DNA of 16,953 nucleotides from Burkholderiaceae bacterium (lineage in GTDB: Bacteria; Pseudomonadota; Gammaproteobacteria; Burkholderiales; Burkholderiaceae), in the NCBI GenBank assembly GCA_947374315.1, contig CANCBK010000035.1, forward strand, positions 1-16,953, in the 5' to 3' direction. Of the stretch, positions 1 through 7,606 are shown in pieces. A program made the position numbers and the translations under genes. Under the pieces are notes generated by a model. That model was not told the DNA's origin and searched no databases. It was given only the letters and a program-made list of their open reading frames with translations. Position 1 is the first letter of the stretch, and every line of letters begins with the position of its first letter.

Positions 1-203
1 CTTTAGCGGCCCTTTGCGCTTGGTGCAGCCAGCACCAAGTCGAAATGATTGATTGCCAGCAAGAAACTGCGCACCTCAAGTCCCTAGGTGGCTCACCTAT
101 TTCTCGCGATGAATTTTTGAGTCACCTGCAAATTGCGCTCAAGCAATCTAATATAGAGATTCCTTGGAAATTCAATAAAGAAATTCTGCGTCACTGGCTA
201 TGA
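1..203 (+). CDS. aat: Leucyl/phenylalanyl-tRNA--protein transferase, C-terminal fragment (5' truncated by window edge)
   Basis: Only the last 67 codons are in the window; the open frame runs in from the left edge and stops at TGA 201-203. The visible protein contains MIDCQQ (about bases 45-62), then TAHLKSLGG and ISRDEF. These match the conserved C-terminal part of Aat, where a 'ID.Q..T.HL.SLGA..I.R..F' pattern is typical. Aat transfers Leu or Phe from aminoacyl-tRNA to proteins with N-terminal Lys or Arg, making them ClpS/ClpAP substrates. The stop overlaps the next start as ATGA (200-203), which implies translational coupling to bpt. The identification is firm because both the motifs and the neighbouring bpt agree. 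Confidence 0.9.
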   Translation, partial: LAALCAWCSQHQVEMIDCQQETAHLKSLGGSPISRDEFLSHLQIALKQSNIEIPWKFNKEILRHWL

Positions 204-946
204 CTCAAATCAAAGAACTACCGCTAACTGCCTTGCAATTTTACGCAACAGCACCTTATCCCTGCAGCTATCTTCCAGGCAAGACTGCGCGTTCGCAAGT
301 AGCGACTCCCTCACACTTAATCCATGCAGACATCTATGGAGAACTCGTTAATACTGGATTTCGTCGAAGCGGTTTATATACCTATCGCCCTTACTGCGAT
401 GAATGCAATGCCTGTACCGCTACCCGTATACCGGTTAAACATTTTGCCCCCAACCGCAGTCAGCGGCGCTCCTGGAAAAAACATATAGGCCTCGATATTC
501 ACGTGATGAACTTAGGTTATCAAGAAGAGCATTACCAGCTCTATCAACGCTACCAAAATGAGCGGCATGCTGGCGGCGAAATGGATCGGGATGATCAAGA
601 CCAATATATGCAATTTTTATTGCAAAGCCGGGTTAACTCTAGAATTGTTGAGTTTCGAGACGGGCCGCATGACCAGCATCCCGGCAGATTGAGAATGGTC
701 AGCATGATCGATATTCTAGATGAGGGCATCTCTTCGGTTTACACCTTCTTTGACACGGATAACCCCTCAGCAAGCTATGGAAGCTTCAGCATCCTATGGC
801 AAATTCAGCAAGCCCTAGAGTTAGATCTGCCTTACCTTTATCTCGGCTACTATATTGAGAATAGCGAAAAAATGGCATACAAGGTCAAATATCAACCCAT
901 CGAAGGACTAATCGATGATCACTGGCAACCCATCATTGGGCCATAA
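200..946 (+). CDS. bpt: Aspartate/glutamate leucyltransferase (bacterial ATE-family transferase)
   Basis: A 248-residue protein of the usual length for Bpt. The ATE N-terminal domain carries the cysteines typical of the family: Cys22 (in YPCSYL) and the cluster Cys66, Cys69 and Cys72 (CDECNAC). The C-terminal acetyltransferase-like half includes the TFFDTDNP and YLYLGYYI segments, the latter being a family hallmark. Known role: it adds Leu to proteins with N-terminal Asp or Glu, creating a destabilising residue for ClpAP degradation, in the cytosol. The ATG at 200 overlaps the aat stop, so both N-degron transferases should be made together. pyrD follows after 9 bases with no obvious Shine-Dalgarno, suggesting one aat-bpt-pyrD transcript. 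Older annotations call this gene an arginyltransferase (ate). Confidence 0.93.
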   Translation: MTQIKELPLTALQFYATAPYPCSYLPGKTARSQVATPSHLIHADIYGELVNTGFRRSGLYTYRPYCDECNACTATRIPVKHFAPNRSQRRSWKKHIGLDIHVMNLGYQEEHYQLYQRYQNERHAGGEMDRDDQDQYMQFLLQSRVNSRIVEFRDGPHDQHPGRLRMVSMIDILDEGISSVYTFFDTDNPSASYGSFSILWQIQQALELDLPYLYLGYYIENSEKMAYKVKYQPIEGLIDDHWQPIIGP

Positions 947-955
947 TCACTACCT

Positions 956-2005
956 ATGATCGATAGCTACTCCCTTCTTCGCCCTTGGCTGTTTTCTTTA
1001 GACCCAGAGCAAGCGCATAACATTACCCTCCGCAACTTAGATCGCGCTGAGCGCTGGGGATTACTACGTTTTGCAATAGAGCGTCCCGCATTAGACCCCC
1101 GAACAGTCTGCGGCATCACCTTTCCTAATCCAGTAGGTCTTGCTGCCGGCTTGGATAAAGACGGTAAACATATTGATGCGCTGGGAGCCTTAGGGTTTGG
1201 TTACTTGGAAATTGGAACCGTAACCCCAAAACCGCAGGTGGGCAATCCTAAGCCGCGTATGTTTCGCCTTCCAGAAGCACAGGCCATTATCAACCGCATG
1301 GGTTTTAATAATGATGGTGTAGAGGCATGTGTCGCACGCGTACGTCAATCAGCTTACTGGCAAAACGGTGGTGTTGTTGGATTAAACATTGGTAAGAATG
1401 CAAGCACTCCTATTGAGAATGCTGCAAGCGACTACACAATAGCCATGGAGGCGGTTTATGAAATCGCCTCATATATCACCGTCAATATCTCTTCACCCAA
1501 TACGCAAAATTTACGCGCACTCCAAGGCGAAGAGATGCTGCGCTCTTTGCTTGGAGCTTTGCATTTAACGCGTGAAATACTCAGCAATCGCTATGGCGTT
1601 CGGAAACCCCTATTTCTGAAGATAGCGCCCGATCTAGATGTTAATGACATTAACCTCATTGCGGACCTCTTGGTTGAATTCGGTATCGACGCCATCATCG
1701 CGACCAACACCACCATTGCAAGGGATGCCGTGCAAGGGCTTGAATTTGGACAAGAGATAGGCGGCCTATCCGGCGCCCCAGTTCGACATGCGTCCAACAG
1801 AGTAATCCAAACCTTGAAAGCGAGATTAGGAGGCGCCCTTCCAATCATTGGTGTCGGTGGTATTTTGTCTGGCGAGGATGCCCGAGAGAAAGTAGCGGCA
1901 GGCGCGAGCTTAGTTCAACTCTATAGCGGCTTAATCTATTGTGGCCCCAAGCTGATTGCCGAGTGCGCTAACTCACTGCGTAGCGAGTTCATGTCTAGAA
2001 AGTAG
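956..2005 (+). CDS. pyrD: Dihydroorotate dehydrogenase (quinone), class 2
   Basis: A 349-residue class 2 dihydroorotate dehydrogenase, which oxidises dihydroorotate to orotate and passes electrons through FMN to membrane ubiquinone in pyrimidine synthesis. The N-terminal helices (residues 1-35, [19 protein letters not shown]) are the membrane/quinone-tunnel element that marks class 2. The FMN-binding segment [11 protein letters not shown] starts at about residue 61, RMGFNNDG follows, and VNISSPNT lies at 176-183. By family comparison the second serine there (Ser180) is the catalytic base, as in E. coli Ser175. GVGGI near the C-terminus binds the FMN phosphate. It lies 9 bases after bpt and is probably cotranscribed. 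No hairpin terminator is visible after its stop. Confidence 0.96.
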   Translation: MIDSYSLLRPWLFSLDPEQAHNITLRNLDRAERWGLLRFAIERPALDPRTVCGITFPNPVGLAAGLDKDGKHIDALGALGFGYLEIGTVTPKPQVGNPKPRMFRLPEAQAIINRMGFNNDGVEACVARVRQSAYWQNGGVVGLNIGKNASTPIENAASDYTIAMEAVYEIASYITVNISSPNTQNLRALQGEEMLRSLLGALHLTREILSNRYGVRKPLFLKIAPDLDVNDINLIADLLVEFGIDAIIATNTTIARDAVQGLEFGQEIGGLSGAPVRHASNRVIQTLKARLGGALPIIGVGGILSGEDAREKVAAGASLVQLYSGLIYCGPKLIAECANSLRSEFMSRK

Positions 2006-2028
2006 CAATACTGAGATTGAATTTCATA

Positions 2029-2058
2029 TTGTGCAATTAAAATAAAAATCGCTACAAT
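2029..2058 (+). promoter_or_regulatory. Candidate sigma70 promoter of the iclR-family gene
   Basis: The -10 hexamer TACAAT (2053-2058) matches the consensus at 5 of 6 positions. A weak -35 TTGTGC (2029-2034) lies 18 bases upstream. Transcription would be expected to begin at about 2064-2066, on or just before the ATG at 2066. The -10 is good and the -35 poor, so this is a prediction only. Confidence 0.45.
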
Positions 2059-2065
2059 TGAACCC

Positions 2066-2884
2066 ATGACAATCAGCAAGCCCGAAAAACTGCCGAAAGT
2101 GCCTGGTGAAGCTGGTAAAACAGCCATTCAGGTGATCGAGCGCATGATGAACCTACTTGATGCCTTAGCCTCACACGAGGAGTCCAGTAGCCTCAAAAAC
2201 CTGGCTGAACAAACAGCGCTACACCCTTCTACAGCTCACCGCATCCTCAACGACTTGGTGGCATGCCGCTTAGTAGAGCGTGGTGATGGTGGCACCTATC
2301 GATTGGGCCTGAAGCTATTGGAGCTTGGAAATCTAGTGAAGGCCCGTTTATCAGTTCGTGAGGCCGCTCAAGCACCAATGCGAGCCTTACATAAGCTCAC
2401 CGGCGAAACCATCAACCTCTCCGTCCGTCAAGGCGATGAAATCGTCTACATTGATCGTGCCTATAGTGAGCGCTCTGGCATGCAGGTCGTGAGAGCAATC
2501 GGCGGTCGTGCACCACTCCATTTAACCTCCGTTGGAAAGTTATTCCTAGCTAGCGATGACCCAAGTCAGGTGCGCGCTTATGTTACTCGAACCGGTCTCG
2601 CGGGCCACACCAGAAACAGCATTACAGAATTAGGAAAGCTGGACATTGAGCTCAATCAAGTTCGTAAATTAGGCCATGCACGCGACAATGAAGAGCTTGA
2701 GTTAGGCGTGAGCTGTGTAGCGGCTGAGATCTTTGATGATAGCGGGAAATTAGTGGCGGGCTTATCACTAAGCTCCCCCACTGACCGCATTCAACCAGAG
2801 TGGTTGCGCTTATTGCAAGATACAGCGCTGCAGATTTCTAAAGGAATGGGCTACAAGCCTAAGGCTTCTGATTTAAATCTGTAA
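2066..2884 (+). CDS. IclR-family transcriptional regulator
   Basis: A 272-residue protein with IclR architecture. The N-terminal winged helix-turn-helix spans about residues 18-80: AIQVIERMMNLLDAL is followed by SLKNLAEQTALHPSTAHRI, with HTH at about 43-66 and a wing at RGDGGTYRLG. The effector-binding domain covers about 95-262 and includes NEELELGVSCVAAEI, which holds the conserved ligand-pocket Cys. The family binds small carboxylates and aromatic acids and acts as repressor or activator; the ligand cannot be read from sequence. The ATG at 2066 has no Shine-Dalgarno (upstream bases TTGAACCC), and the predicted promoter places transcription start almost on it. Later in-frame starts would cut into the DNA-binding domain. 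It is a single gene between pyrD and the convergent endopeptidase. Regulation of hyi-glxR would fit the family, but nothing in the sequence shows it. Confidence 0.9.
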   Translation: MTISKPEKLPKVPGEAGKTAIQVIERMMNLLDALASHEESSSLKNLAEQTALHPSTAHRILNDLVACRLVERGDGGTYRLGLKLLELGNLVKARLSVREAAQAPMRALHKLTGETINLSVRQGDEIVYIDRAYSERSGMQVVRAIGGRAPLHLTSVGKLFLASDDPSQVRAYVTRTGLAGHTRNSITELGKLDIELNQVRKLGHARDNEELELGVSCVAAEIFDDSGKLVAGLSLSSPTDRIQPEWLRLLQDTALQISKGMGYKPKASDLNL

Positions 2885-2912
2885 AGTGCATAGTCAATTG
2901 AGGGTGCTTTAC

Positions 2913-3953
2913 CTACATTAAGCGCCGAATCGGATGGGGCTCACCAGAGGGTATCCGCTCATACCAGTCACGAACTCGTACCGCATCTGCAAAACGGGAT
3001 TGAGTGCCTACCGAATCCAAGAATACCAATAACAAGGGCGTGTTATTTACTCTGGCCTGCATGACTAAGCACCTACCAGCCGCATTAATGAATCCTGTTT
3101 TTTGTAAACCGATATTCATATCACCAGCACGCACTAAACGATTGGTATTTAAGAATTTCTGCGGTCGCTTTGCAATCACCATCGTCAGGTCTGTCCGAGT
3201 TGAAAACTCTCGAATCATTTTGTATTGATAAGCCGCACCTAACATACGCGTTAAATCTTCAGCCGATGCGACGTTCTCACTCATTAAGCCGGTAGGATCA
3301 GCAAAATGAGAATGGCTCATCCCGATTTCTTTTGCCTTATGATTCATCGCATCCACAAACGCAGGAATGCCGCCTGGATAATTTCTGCCTAGGGTGTAGG
3401 CAGCGCGATTCTCAGAAGACATCAAGGCTAATAGCAGCGCCTCTTCACGTGTCAACACTGTGCCGCCAGCAAGGCGCGATGTTCTATAAATATGAACATC
3501 ATCCGCATTGATCGTGATGGTTTCATCAAGGGGTAGTTTTGAGTCCAACACCACCATCGCAGTCATTAACTTGGTAATCGAAGCAATCGGCAGACTAACA
3601 GTAGAGTTCTTTTCAAAATACACATCTTTCGTATCTTGATTCATGACAATCGCAACGCTGGACTTCAAACTAAGATCATCATGTTGACCACGCAAACCCA
3701 AAGCCGTTGCAAAGGATGGCCTAGCCTCTACAACAGGTTCGGCAGAACGGGTTACAGTAGTCCGAACCGTCTTTGCTCTCTTGGCGCTCTTAACAGCCTT
3801 TTTTGTGTCCGCTTTTGCTGAAGTCTTTACTACGACCTTGGTCGATTGAGAAGATTGAGAGTCCTTATTCGCAGCAGATACCTGCAAAGGAGTAATGGTC
3901 CCGAATGAAACTAGGCTAACCATAGCTAAGAGCCAAAATCGATTCACACGCAT
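2913..3953 (-). CDS. pbpG: D-alanyl-D-alanine endopeptidase (PBP7/PbpG-type penicillin-binding protein)
   Basis: A 346-residue peptidase S11 family protein. A Sec signal peptide (residues 1-28, ending QVSAA) directs it to the periplasm. All three serine penicillin-recognition motifs are present: SITK at 125-128 (Ser125 nucleophile), SEN at 180-182 and KTG at 285-287. The surrounding SSENRAA and QKTGFINAAGRCLVM resemble E. coli PBP7, which cleaves D-Ala-mDAP cross-links in murein. The fold begins near residue 80. Before it, residues about 38-70 are rich in Lys, Arg, Thr and Ala and look like a flexible basic linker. The start is supported by GGAAGG (3963-3968 on the plus strand) 9 bases before the ATG. 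The gene is convergent with iclR, 28 bases apart. Confidence is high for family; endo- versus carboxypeptidase activity is inferred from similarity. Confidence 0.92.
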   Translation of the reverse strand: MRVNRFWLLAMVSLVSFGTITPLQVSAANKDSQSSQSTKVVVKTSAKADTKKAVKSAKRAKTVRTTVTRSAEPVVEARPSFATALGLRGQHDDLSLKSSVAIVMNQDTKDVYFEKNSTVSLPIASITKLMTAMVVLDSKLPLDETITINADDVHIYRTSRLAGGTVLTREEALLLALMSSENRAAYTLGRNYPGGIPAFVDAMNHKAKEIGMSHSHFADPTGLMSENVASAEDLTRMLGAAYQYKMIREFSTRTDLTMVIAKRPQKFLNTNRLVRAGDMNIGLQKTGFINAAGRCLVMQARVNNTPLLLVFLDSVGTQSRFADAVRVRDWYERIPSGEPHPIRRLM

Positions 3954-4000
3954 CCCAAAATACCTTCCAAAACTTTTAACATACAGAATGATAATTAACT

Positions 4001-4031
4001 TTTATACCTAGGCCAGACTTATTGCACTCAA
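4001..4031 (-). promoter_or_regulatory. Candidate promoter for the PBP7 gene
   Basis: On the minus strand, TTGAGT (plus-strand 4026-4031) and TATAAA (4001-4006) are separated by 19 bases. The -10 matches 5 of 6 positions; the spacing is slightly long. It sits in the 112-base gap between the transporter gene and the endopeptidase gene, so the endopeptidase may not depend on read-through from the transporter. Confidence 0.35.
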
Positions 4032-4065
4032 AGAGGCTAAATAAGCTAAAAAAATCAGTGCCCAC

Positions 4066-4953
4066 TTATTCAGCAATAGAGGCCACTGAGTTTGAGTGCC
4101 CTCTATTCACCAGAACCACGCCTGTCATGGTCAACAATAACCCCATAGCCATCGTGAAAGTAAAGGGCTCATCAAACAGCATCCAGGCCATCGCCGCCGT
4201 GGTGGGAGGCGTTAGATACAACAGGCTCGTCACCTTGGTTGCCGCACCCTTGCGAATCATCATAAATAAGAGGCTAATAGACCCGATCGACAAAGGAAAG
4301 ATTGCCCACAGTAAGGCGCCAATGACCGGAATATTCCAGACCATTTCTCCAGTTTCAAAGAAATACATGCACACAAAGCACAGGACTGCTGAGACGCCAA
4401 ACTGAATGGACGAACCTGCCCTTAGATCAAATACAGGGCAAAACTTCTTTTGATACAAGGTCCCGAAGGTAATCGAAAGCAATGCGACAAAAGCAAGAAC
4501 ATAACTCAGTAGCGGGATGTGATTAAAGCCAATTTTCGCAGCAACAACCAAAGCAACGCCAGCAAACCCAAAGCCCAAACCAACCCACTGTCTCCCGGTA
4601 ACCTTTTCAGAAACCCAAGCAGCAAACCATGCCGTCAAGATGGGCTGTAGGCCCACGATAATGGCTACTAGACCAGCCGTCATACCAAGGCGAACTGCGA
4701 ACCATACGCCCATAAGGTAGCCAAACTGAAGTAGCAATCCCGCCACGGCAATATGTTTAATTTGAGACCAACTTGGCCATCGGATTCTCCAAACCAAACT
4801 AAGGCAAGCCATAGCAATCAATACCCCAATAAAACGCCAAAATAGGAATGTTGCCGGCTCAACATAAGGCATTGCCATGCGAGCAATGACAAAACCCGTA
4901 CTCCAAATGAGTACAAATAATGGTGCAATCAGGCTATCAAGCTTCAATTTCAT
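4066..4953 (-). CDS. EamA/DMT-superfamily membrane transporter
   Basis: A 295-residue, very hydrophobic protein with about ten predicted transmembrane helices in two five-helix halves, the arrangement of EamA (DUF6) drug/metabolite exporters of the inner membrane. Typical features are the opening helix APLFVLIWSTGFVIAR, GLQPILTAWFAAWV in the first half, and YLTPPTTAAMAWMLF and GLLLTMTGVVLVNR in the second. The substrate is unknown; the family includes amino-acid, nucleoside and riboflavin exporters. The ATG at 4953 has no clear Shine-Dalgarno before it, but the first helix starts almost at once, so a later start would damage it. The stop lies 112 bases before the pbpG start on the same strand. 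Upstream it is divergent from the phasin gene. Confidence 0.88.
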   Translation of the reverse strand: MKLKLDSLIAPLFVLIWSTGFVIARMAMPYVEPATFLFWRFIGVLIAMACLSLVWRIRWPSWSQIKHIAVAGLLLQFGYLMGVWFAVRLGMTAGLVAIIVGLQPILTAWFAAWVSEKVTGRQWVGLGFGFAGVALVVAAKIGFNHIPLLSYVLAFVALLSITFGTLYQKKFCPVFDLRAGSSIQFGVSAVLCFVCMYFFETGEMVWNIPVIGALLWAIFPLSIGSISLLFMMIRKGAATKVTSLLYLTPPTTAAMAWMLFDEPFTFTMAMGLLLTMTGVVLVNRGHSNSVASIAE

Positions 4954-5036
4954 TGGTAACTTATTGAAAATATTGGTTATTTAAAGCTAACTGCTAATTT
5001 TATGCTTTTTAAATTAAGCCTCCACAGTATGGCCCT

Positions 5037-5066
5037 AGCATTTTATTGCATTGCAATATAAATGCT
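5037..5066 (+). promoter_or_regulatory. Dyad upstream of the phasin with PhaR-like core TTGCATTGCAA
   Basis: A near-perfect inverted repeat. AGCATTT (5037-5043) plus TATTGC (5044-5049) pairs with GCAATA (5053-5058) plus AAATGCT (5060-5066), with ATT between the arms and one extra T at 5059. The centre is TTGCATTGCAA (5046-5056). Further out, CCTCC (5019-5023) can pair with GGAGG (5067-5071). The core fits the TGC-N3-GCA form reported for the PHB regulator PhaR in several proteobacteria. The same 11-mer lies upstream of aceE. Binding by PhaR is inference; a role as RNA hairpin in the phasin leader is also possible. Confidence 0.5.
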
Positions 5067-5139
5067 GGAGGATCATTGATTCATGTGAAGATAGAATGAT
5101 GAGAAGTAAATTGATTGAGTCCACATGAAGAGGATTGAA

Positions 5140-5706
5140 ATGAACTTAACACCTGAACAAATCGCAGCAGCACAAAAAGCTAATTTAGAAACTTTGAGCG
5201 GCCTCACCAATCAAGCACTTCAAAGTATCGAAAAGCTGGTTGAGCTTAATATGCATATCGCGAAACAAAGCTTGAGCGAAAGCATGACGAGCGCCAAGAA
5301 GGCACTAGAAGTTAAAGACATTCAACAGCTTCTTGCCCACCAAGCAGAGGCAGTGAAACCAATGGCGGAAAAAATTATGGCTTATAGCCGCCATCTCTAT
5401 GAGTTAGCGCATGAAACCCAAGCAAGCTTTACTAAGTCTGCCGAGAAGGAACTACAAGTTGGCCAGAAAAAAGTGAATGCCTTAGTTGAAGATTGGACCA
5501 AGAATGCTCCTGCCGGCTCTGATGCTGCCGTGTTGGCAATGAAGCAGGCAATTGCCTCTGCTACCAATGTATTTGAAACTAGTCAGAAAGCGGTCAAGCA
5601 TGCAGTTGAGGTTGCACAAACAAACCTAAGCAATGCCACCAATACAGTTGAGAAGACGGTGAAGACTGCCAGTAAGTCAGCAACCAAAACAAACAAGAAG
5701 AAATAA
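5140..5706 (+). CDS. phaP: Phasin (polyhydroxyalkanoate granule-associated protein)
   Basis: A 188-residue Phasin_2-family protein. The start MNLTPEQIAAAQKANLETL resembles Burkholderiales PhaP proteins, which commonly begin with this type of segment. The body is amphipathic alpha-helix with no cysteine, and the tail is Lys/Thr-rich (ending TKTNKKK). Known role: phasins coat PHB granules, control their number and size, and can bind DNA through basic tails. I chose the ATG at 5140 because AAGAGGA (5128-5134) lies 5 bases before it and because the family begins there. The alternative ATG at 5125 adds five residues (MKRIE), has no Shine-Dalgarno, and contains this one. The gene is monocistronic, ending in a strong terminator at 5737-5764. 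A dyad at 5037-5066 is its probable control site. Confidence 0.9.
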   Translation: MNLTPEQIAAAQKANLETLSGLTNQALQSIEKLVELNMHIAKQSLSESMTSAKKALEVKDIQQLLAHQAEAVKPMAEKIMAYSRHLYELAHETQASFTKSAEKELQVGQKKVNALVEDWTKNAPAGSDAAVLAMKQAIASATNVFETSQKAVKHAVEVAQTNLSNATNTVEKTVKTASKSATKTNKKK

Positions 5707-5736
5707 TACTGCGTAGTTTTTTAGCAAGAATAATGA

Positions 5737-5764
5737 AAAATGCCCCGATATCTCGGGGCATTTT
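5737..5764. terminator. Bidirectional intrinsic terminator between phasin and lpdA
   Basis: A perfect 12-base-pair stem: AAAATGCCCCGA (5737-5748) pairs with TCGGGGCATTTT (5753-5764) around a 4-base loop. The GC core is followed by a T run on each strand (TTTTCTT on the plus strand, TTTTTCATT on the minus strand). It lies between the convergent phasin (stop 5704-5706) and lpdA (stop 5807-5809) genes and should stop transcription from both sides. Confidence 0.93.
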
Positions 5765-5806
5765 CTTATCCAGCATTTACAAGCAGTGCTTCAGTTCATC
5801 GGTAAT

Positions 5807-7597
5807 TTAATGAGCCTTCTTTTTTACTGGAGGTAAATCAGTGCAGTGGCCATGCGCCGCTTCTGCAGCCAAGCCCACAGACTCACCTAAGGTTGGGTGT
5901 GGATGGATAGTTTTACCAATATCAATAGCATCTGCGCCCATCTCAATTGCGAGACAGACCTCGCCAATCAGATCGCCTGCGTGCGTTCCAACAATACCGC
6001 CACCAATAATGCGCTTAGTGCTTGCATCAAAAATCAACTTGGTGAAACCTTCATCACGACCATTGGCGATGGCTCTTCCACTAGCCGCCCAAGGGAATAG
6101 TCCCTTTTCGTAAGCAATTCCTTGGGCCTTACATTGCTCTTCTGTTAGACCGGCCCAAGCAACTTCTGGATCGGTATATGCCACAGAGGGGATTTGTTTC
6201 GCATCAAAATAGGATTTTTCACCAGCAGCCACTTCAGCAGCCACATGACCTTCATGCACCGCCTTGTGAGCCAACATCGGCTGACCAACAATGTCACCAA
6301 TCGCGAATATGTTGCTTATGTTGGTACGCATTTGGTTGTCGACGGGGATGAACCCACGTTCATCAACAATGACGCCAGCAACTGTCGCATCAATCTTCTT
6401 ACCATTTGGTGTACGACCTACCGCCACCAATACAAGGTCATAAGTTTGTGGTTCTGCAGGTGCATTCTCACCCTCGAAGCTGACTTGGATACCGTCAGCC
6501 TTCACCTCCGCTTTTGTAGCGCGAGTCTTAAGCATCACCTTTTCAAAACGGCCGGCATTAAATTTCTCCCAAACCCTTTCTAAATCACGATCAGCGCCGG
6601 CCATTAAGCCATCCATCATTTCAGCAATATCAATGCGTGAGCCTAAGGTGCTGTAGACGGTAGCCATTTCTAAACCAATAATACCGCCACCGATGACCAA
6701 CATGCGCTTAGGAATACTCTTGAGCAATAAAGCACCAGTACTATCCACAATACGCGGATCTTCCGGTAAGAATGGCAACTTCACTGGCTGACTGCCTGCT
6801 GCAATAATTGCCTTCTGAAAGCGAATCACTTCTTTCTTACCCGCCAATTCTTGCCCATCACCCTGAGTCAACTCGACCTCAACATGATTGGCATCCAAGA
6901 AGTGGCCAAGTCCACGCACTACATGAACCTTGCGTGCTTTAGCCATTCCAGCTAAGCCGCCAGTTAATTTAGCAATGACGGAATTTTTATAACCACGCAG
7001 CTGGTCAATTTCAATCCTAGGGTTGCCATAGGTAATGCCATGCTTAGACATGGTCTTCACCTCATCCATTACCGAGGTAGTATGAAGTAAAGCCTTGGAA
7101 GGAATGCAGCCCACATTCAAACAAACCCCGCCTAATGTGGAGTAGCGCTCGACCAAGACTGTTACCATGCCTAAATCTGCACTGCGAAAAGCGGCACTAT
7201 AGCCACCAGGGCCAGCCCCCAAAACAAGCACCTCACACTCGTGATCAACTTTGCCGCTATATTGACCTGCGATGGGGGCGCTGATCGCTGGCGGAGTCGC
7301 TGATACAGGAGCTAACGTTGGCGCGGCAGCCGGAGATGATGCTTGAGTTTGAACTGCAGCATCCACTTCAATTTCTGCAACGATACTGCCCTTGCCTACT
7401 TTGTCGCCTGGTTTAACAGAAATACTGGTGACCCTTCCAGCAGCGTCTGCAGGAACTTCCATGGTGGCTTTATCGGATTCGAGAACCAGCAGTGGCTGCT
7501 CCTTCTCAATCACATCACCCACTTTAATCAGCACCTCAATGACAGGCACCTCTGAGTAATCACCAATATCAGGAACGAGAATAATTTGCTTTGCCAT
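5807..7597 (-). CDS. lpdA: Dihydrolipoyl dehydrogenase (PDH E3) with N-terminal lipoyl domain
   Basis: A 596-residue E3 that reoxidises dihydrolipoyl groups of E2 with NAD+. Residues 1-80 form a biotinyl/lipoyl domain with the modified lysine at Lys43 (ESDKATMEVP). A Pro/Ala-rich linker (about 82-112) leads into the FAD-binding GAGPGG (127-132). The redox disulfide is Cys159-Cys164 in GGVCLNVGCIPSK, the NAD-binding glycine motif is GGGIIG (303-308), and the catalytic pair is His567 and Glu572 in HPHPTLGE. Plain E3 is about 475 residues; the extra lipoyl domain is known from Neisseria and Burkholderiales PDH operons. A good Shine-Dalgarno (AAGGGA) precedes the ATG. The gap to aceF is 9 bases, so it is the last gene of aceE-aceF-lpdA. 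Confidence 0.97.
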   Translation of the reverse strand: MAKQIILVPDIGDYSEVPVIEVLIKVGDVIEKEQPLLVLESDKATMEVPADAAGRVTSISVKPGDKVGKGSIVAEIEVDAAVQTQASSPAAAPTLAPVSATPPAISAPIAGQYSGKVDHECEVLVLGAGPGGYSAAFRSADLGMVTVLVERYSTLGGVCLNVGCIPSKALLHTTSVMDEVKTMSKHGITYGNPRIEIDQLRGYKNSVIAKLTGGLAGMAKARKVHVVRGLGHFLDANHVEVELTQGDGQELAGKKEVIRFQKAIIAAGSQPVKLPFLPEDPRIVDSTGALLLKSIPKRMLVIGGGIIGLEMATVYSTLGSRIDIAEMMDGLMAGADRDLERVWEKFNAGRFEKVMLKTRATKAEVKADGIQVSFEGENAPAEPQTYDLVLVAVGRTPNGKKIDATVAGVIVDERGFIPVDNQMRTNISNIFAIGDIVGQPMLAHKAVHEGHVAAEVAAGEKSYFDAKQIPSVAYTDPEVAWAGLTEEQCKAQGIAYEKGLFPWAASGRAIANGRDEGFTKLIFDASTKRIIGGGIVGTHAGDLIGEVCLAIEMGADAIDIGKTIHPHPTLGESVGLAAEAAHGHCTDLPPVKKKAH

Positions 7598-7606
7598 ATA
7601 TTCCCT

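Noticed and set aside
2881..2912. Inverted repeat GTAAAGTGC / GTGCTTTAC between the convergent iclR-family and PBP7 genes, as a terminator
   Set aside because: Only six Watson-Crick pairs plus two G-U and one C-G pair, a 14-base loop, no GC-rich core and no T run; too weak to call.
4022..4405. 127-codon plus-strand open frame opposite the EamA transporter
   Set aside because: No family resemblance and fully antisense to a membrane protein with clear helices in the other frame; its start only reaches slightly into the intergenic gap.
5083..5088. ATG-TGA minimal frame after GGAGGA upstream of the phasin
   Set aside because: It encodes only one residue; kept as a note in the leader-hairpin finding but not called as a gene.
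5076..5097. TTGATT and TAGAAT as a phasin promoter
   Set aside because: The spacer is only 10 bases. No well-spaced hexamer pair is visible upstream of the phasin, so I leave its promoter unassigned.
5125..5139. Upstream ATG as the phasin start
   Set aside because: It has no Shine-Dalgarno, while AAGAGGA sits 5 bases before the ATG at 5140 and family members begin at that second methionine.
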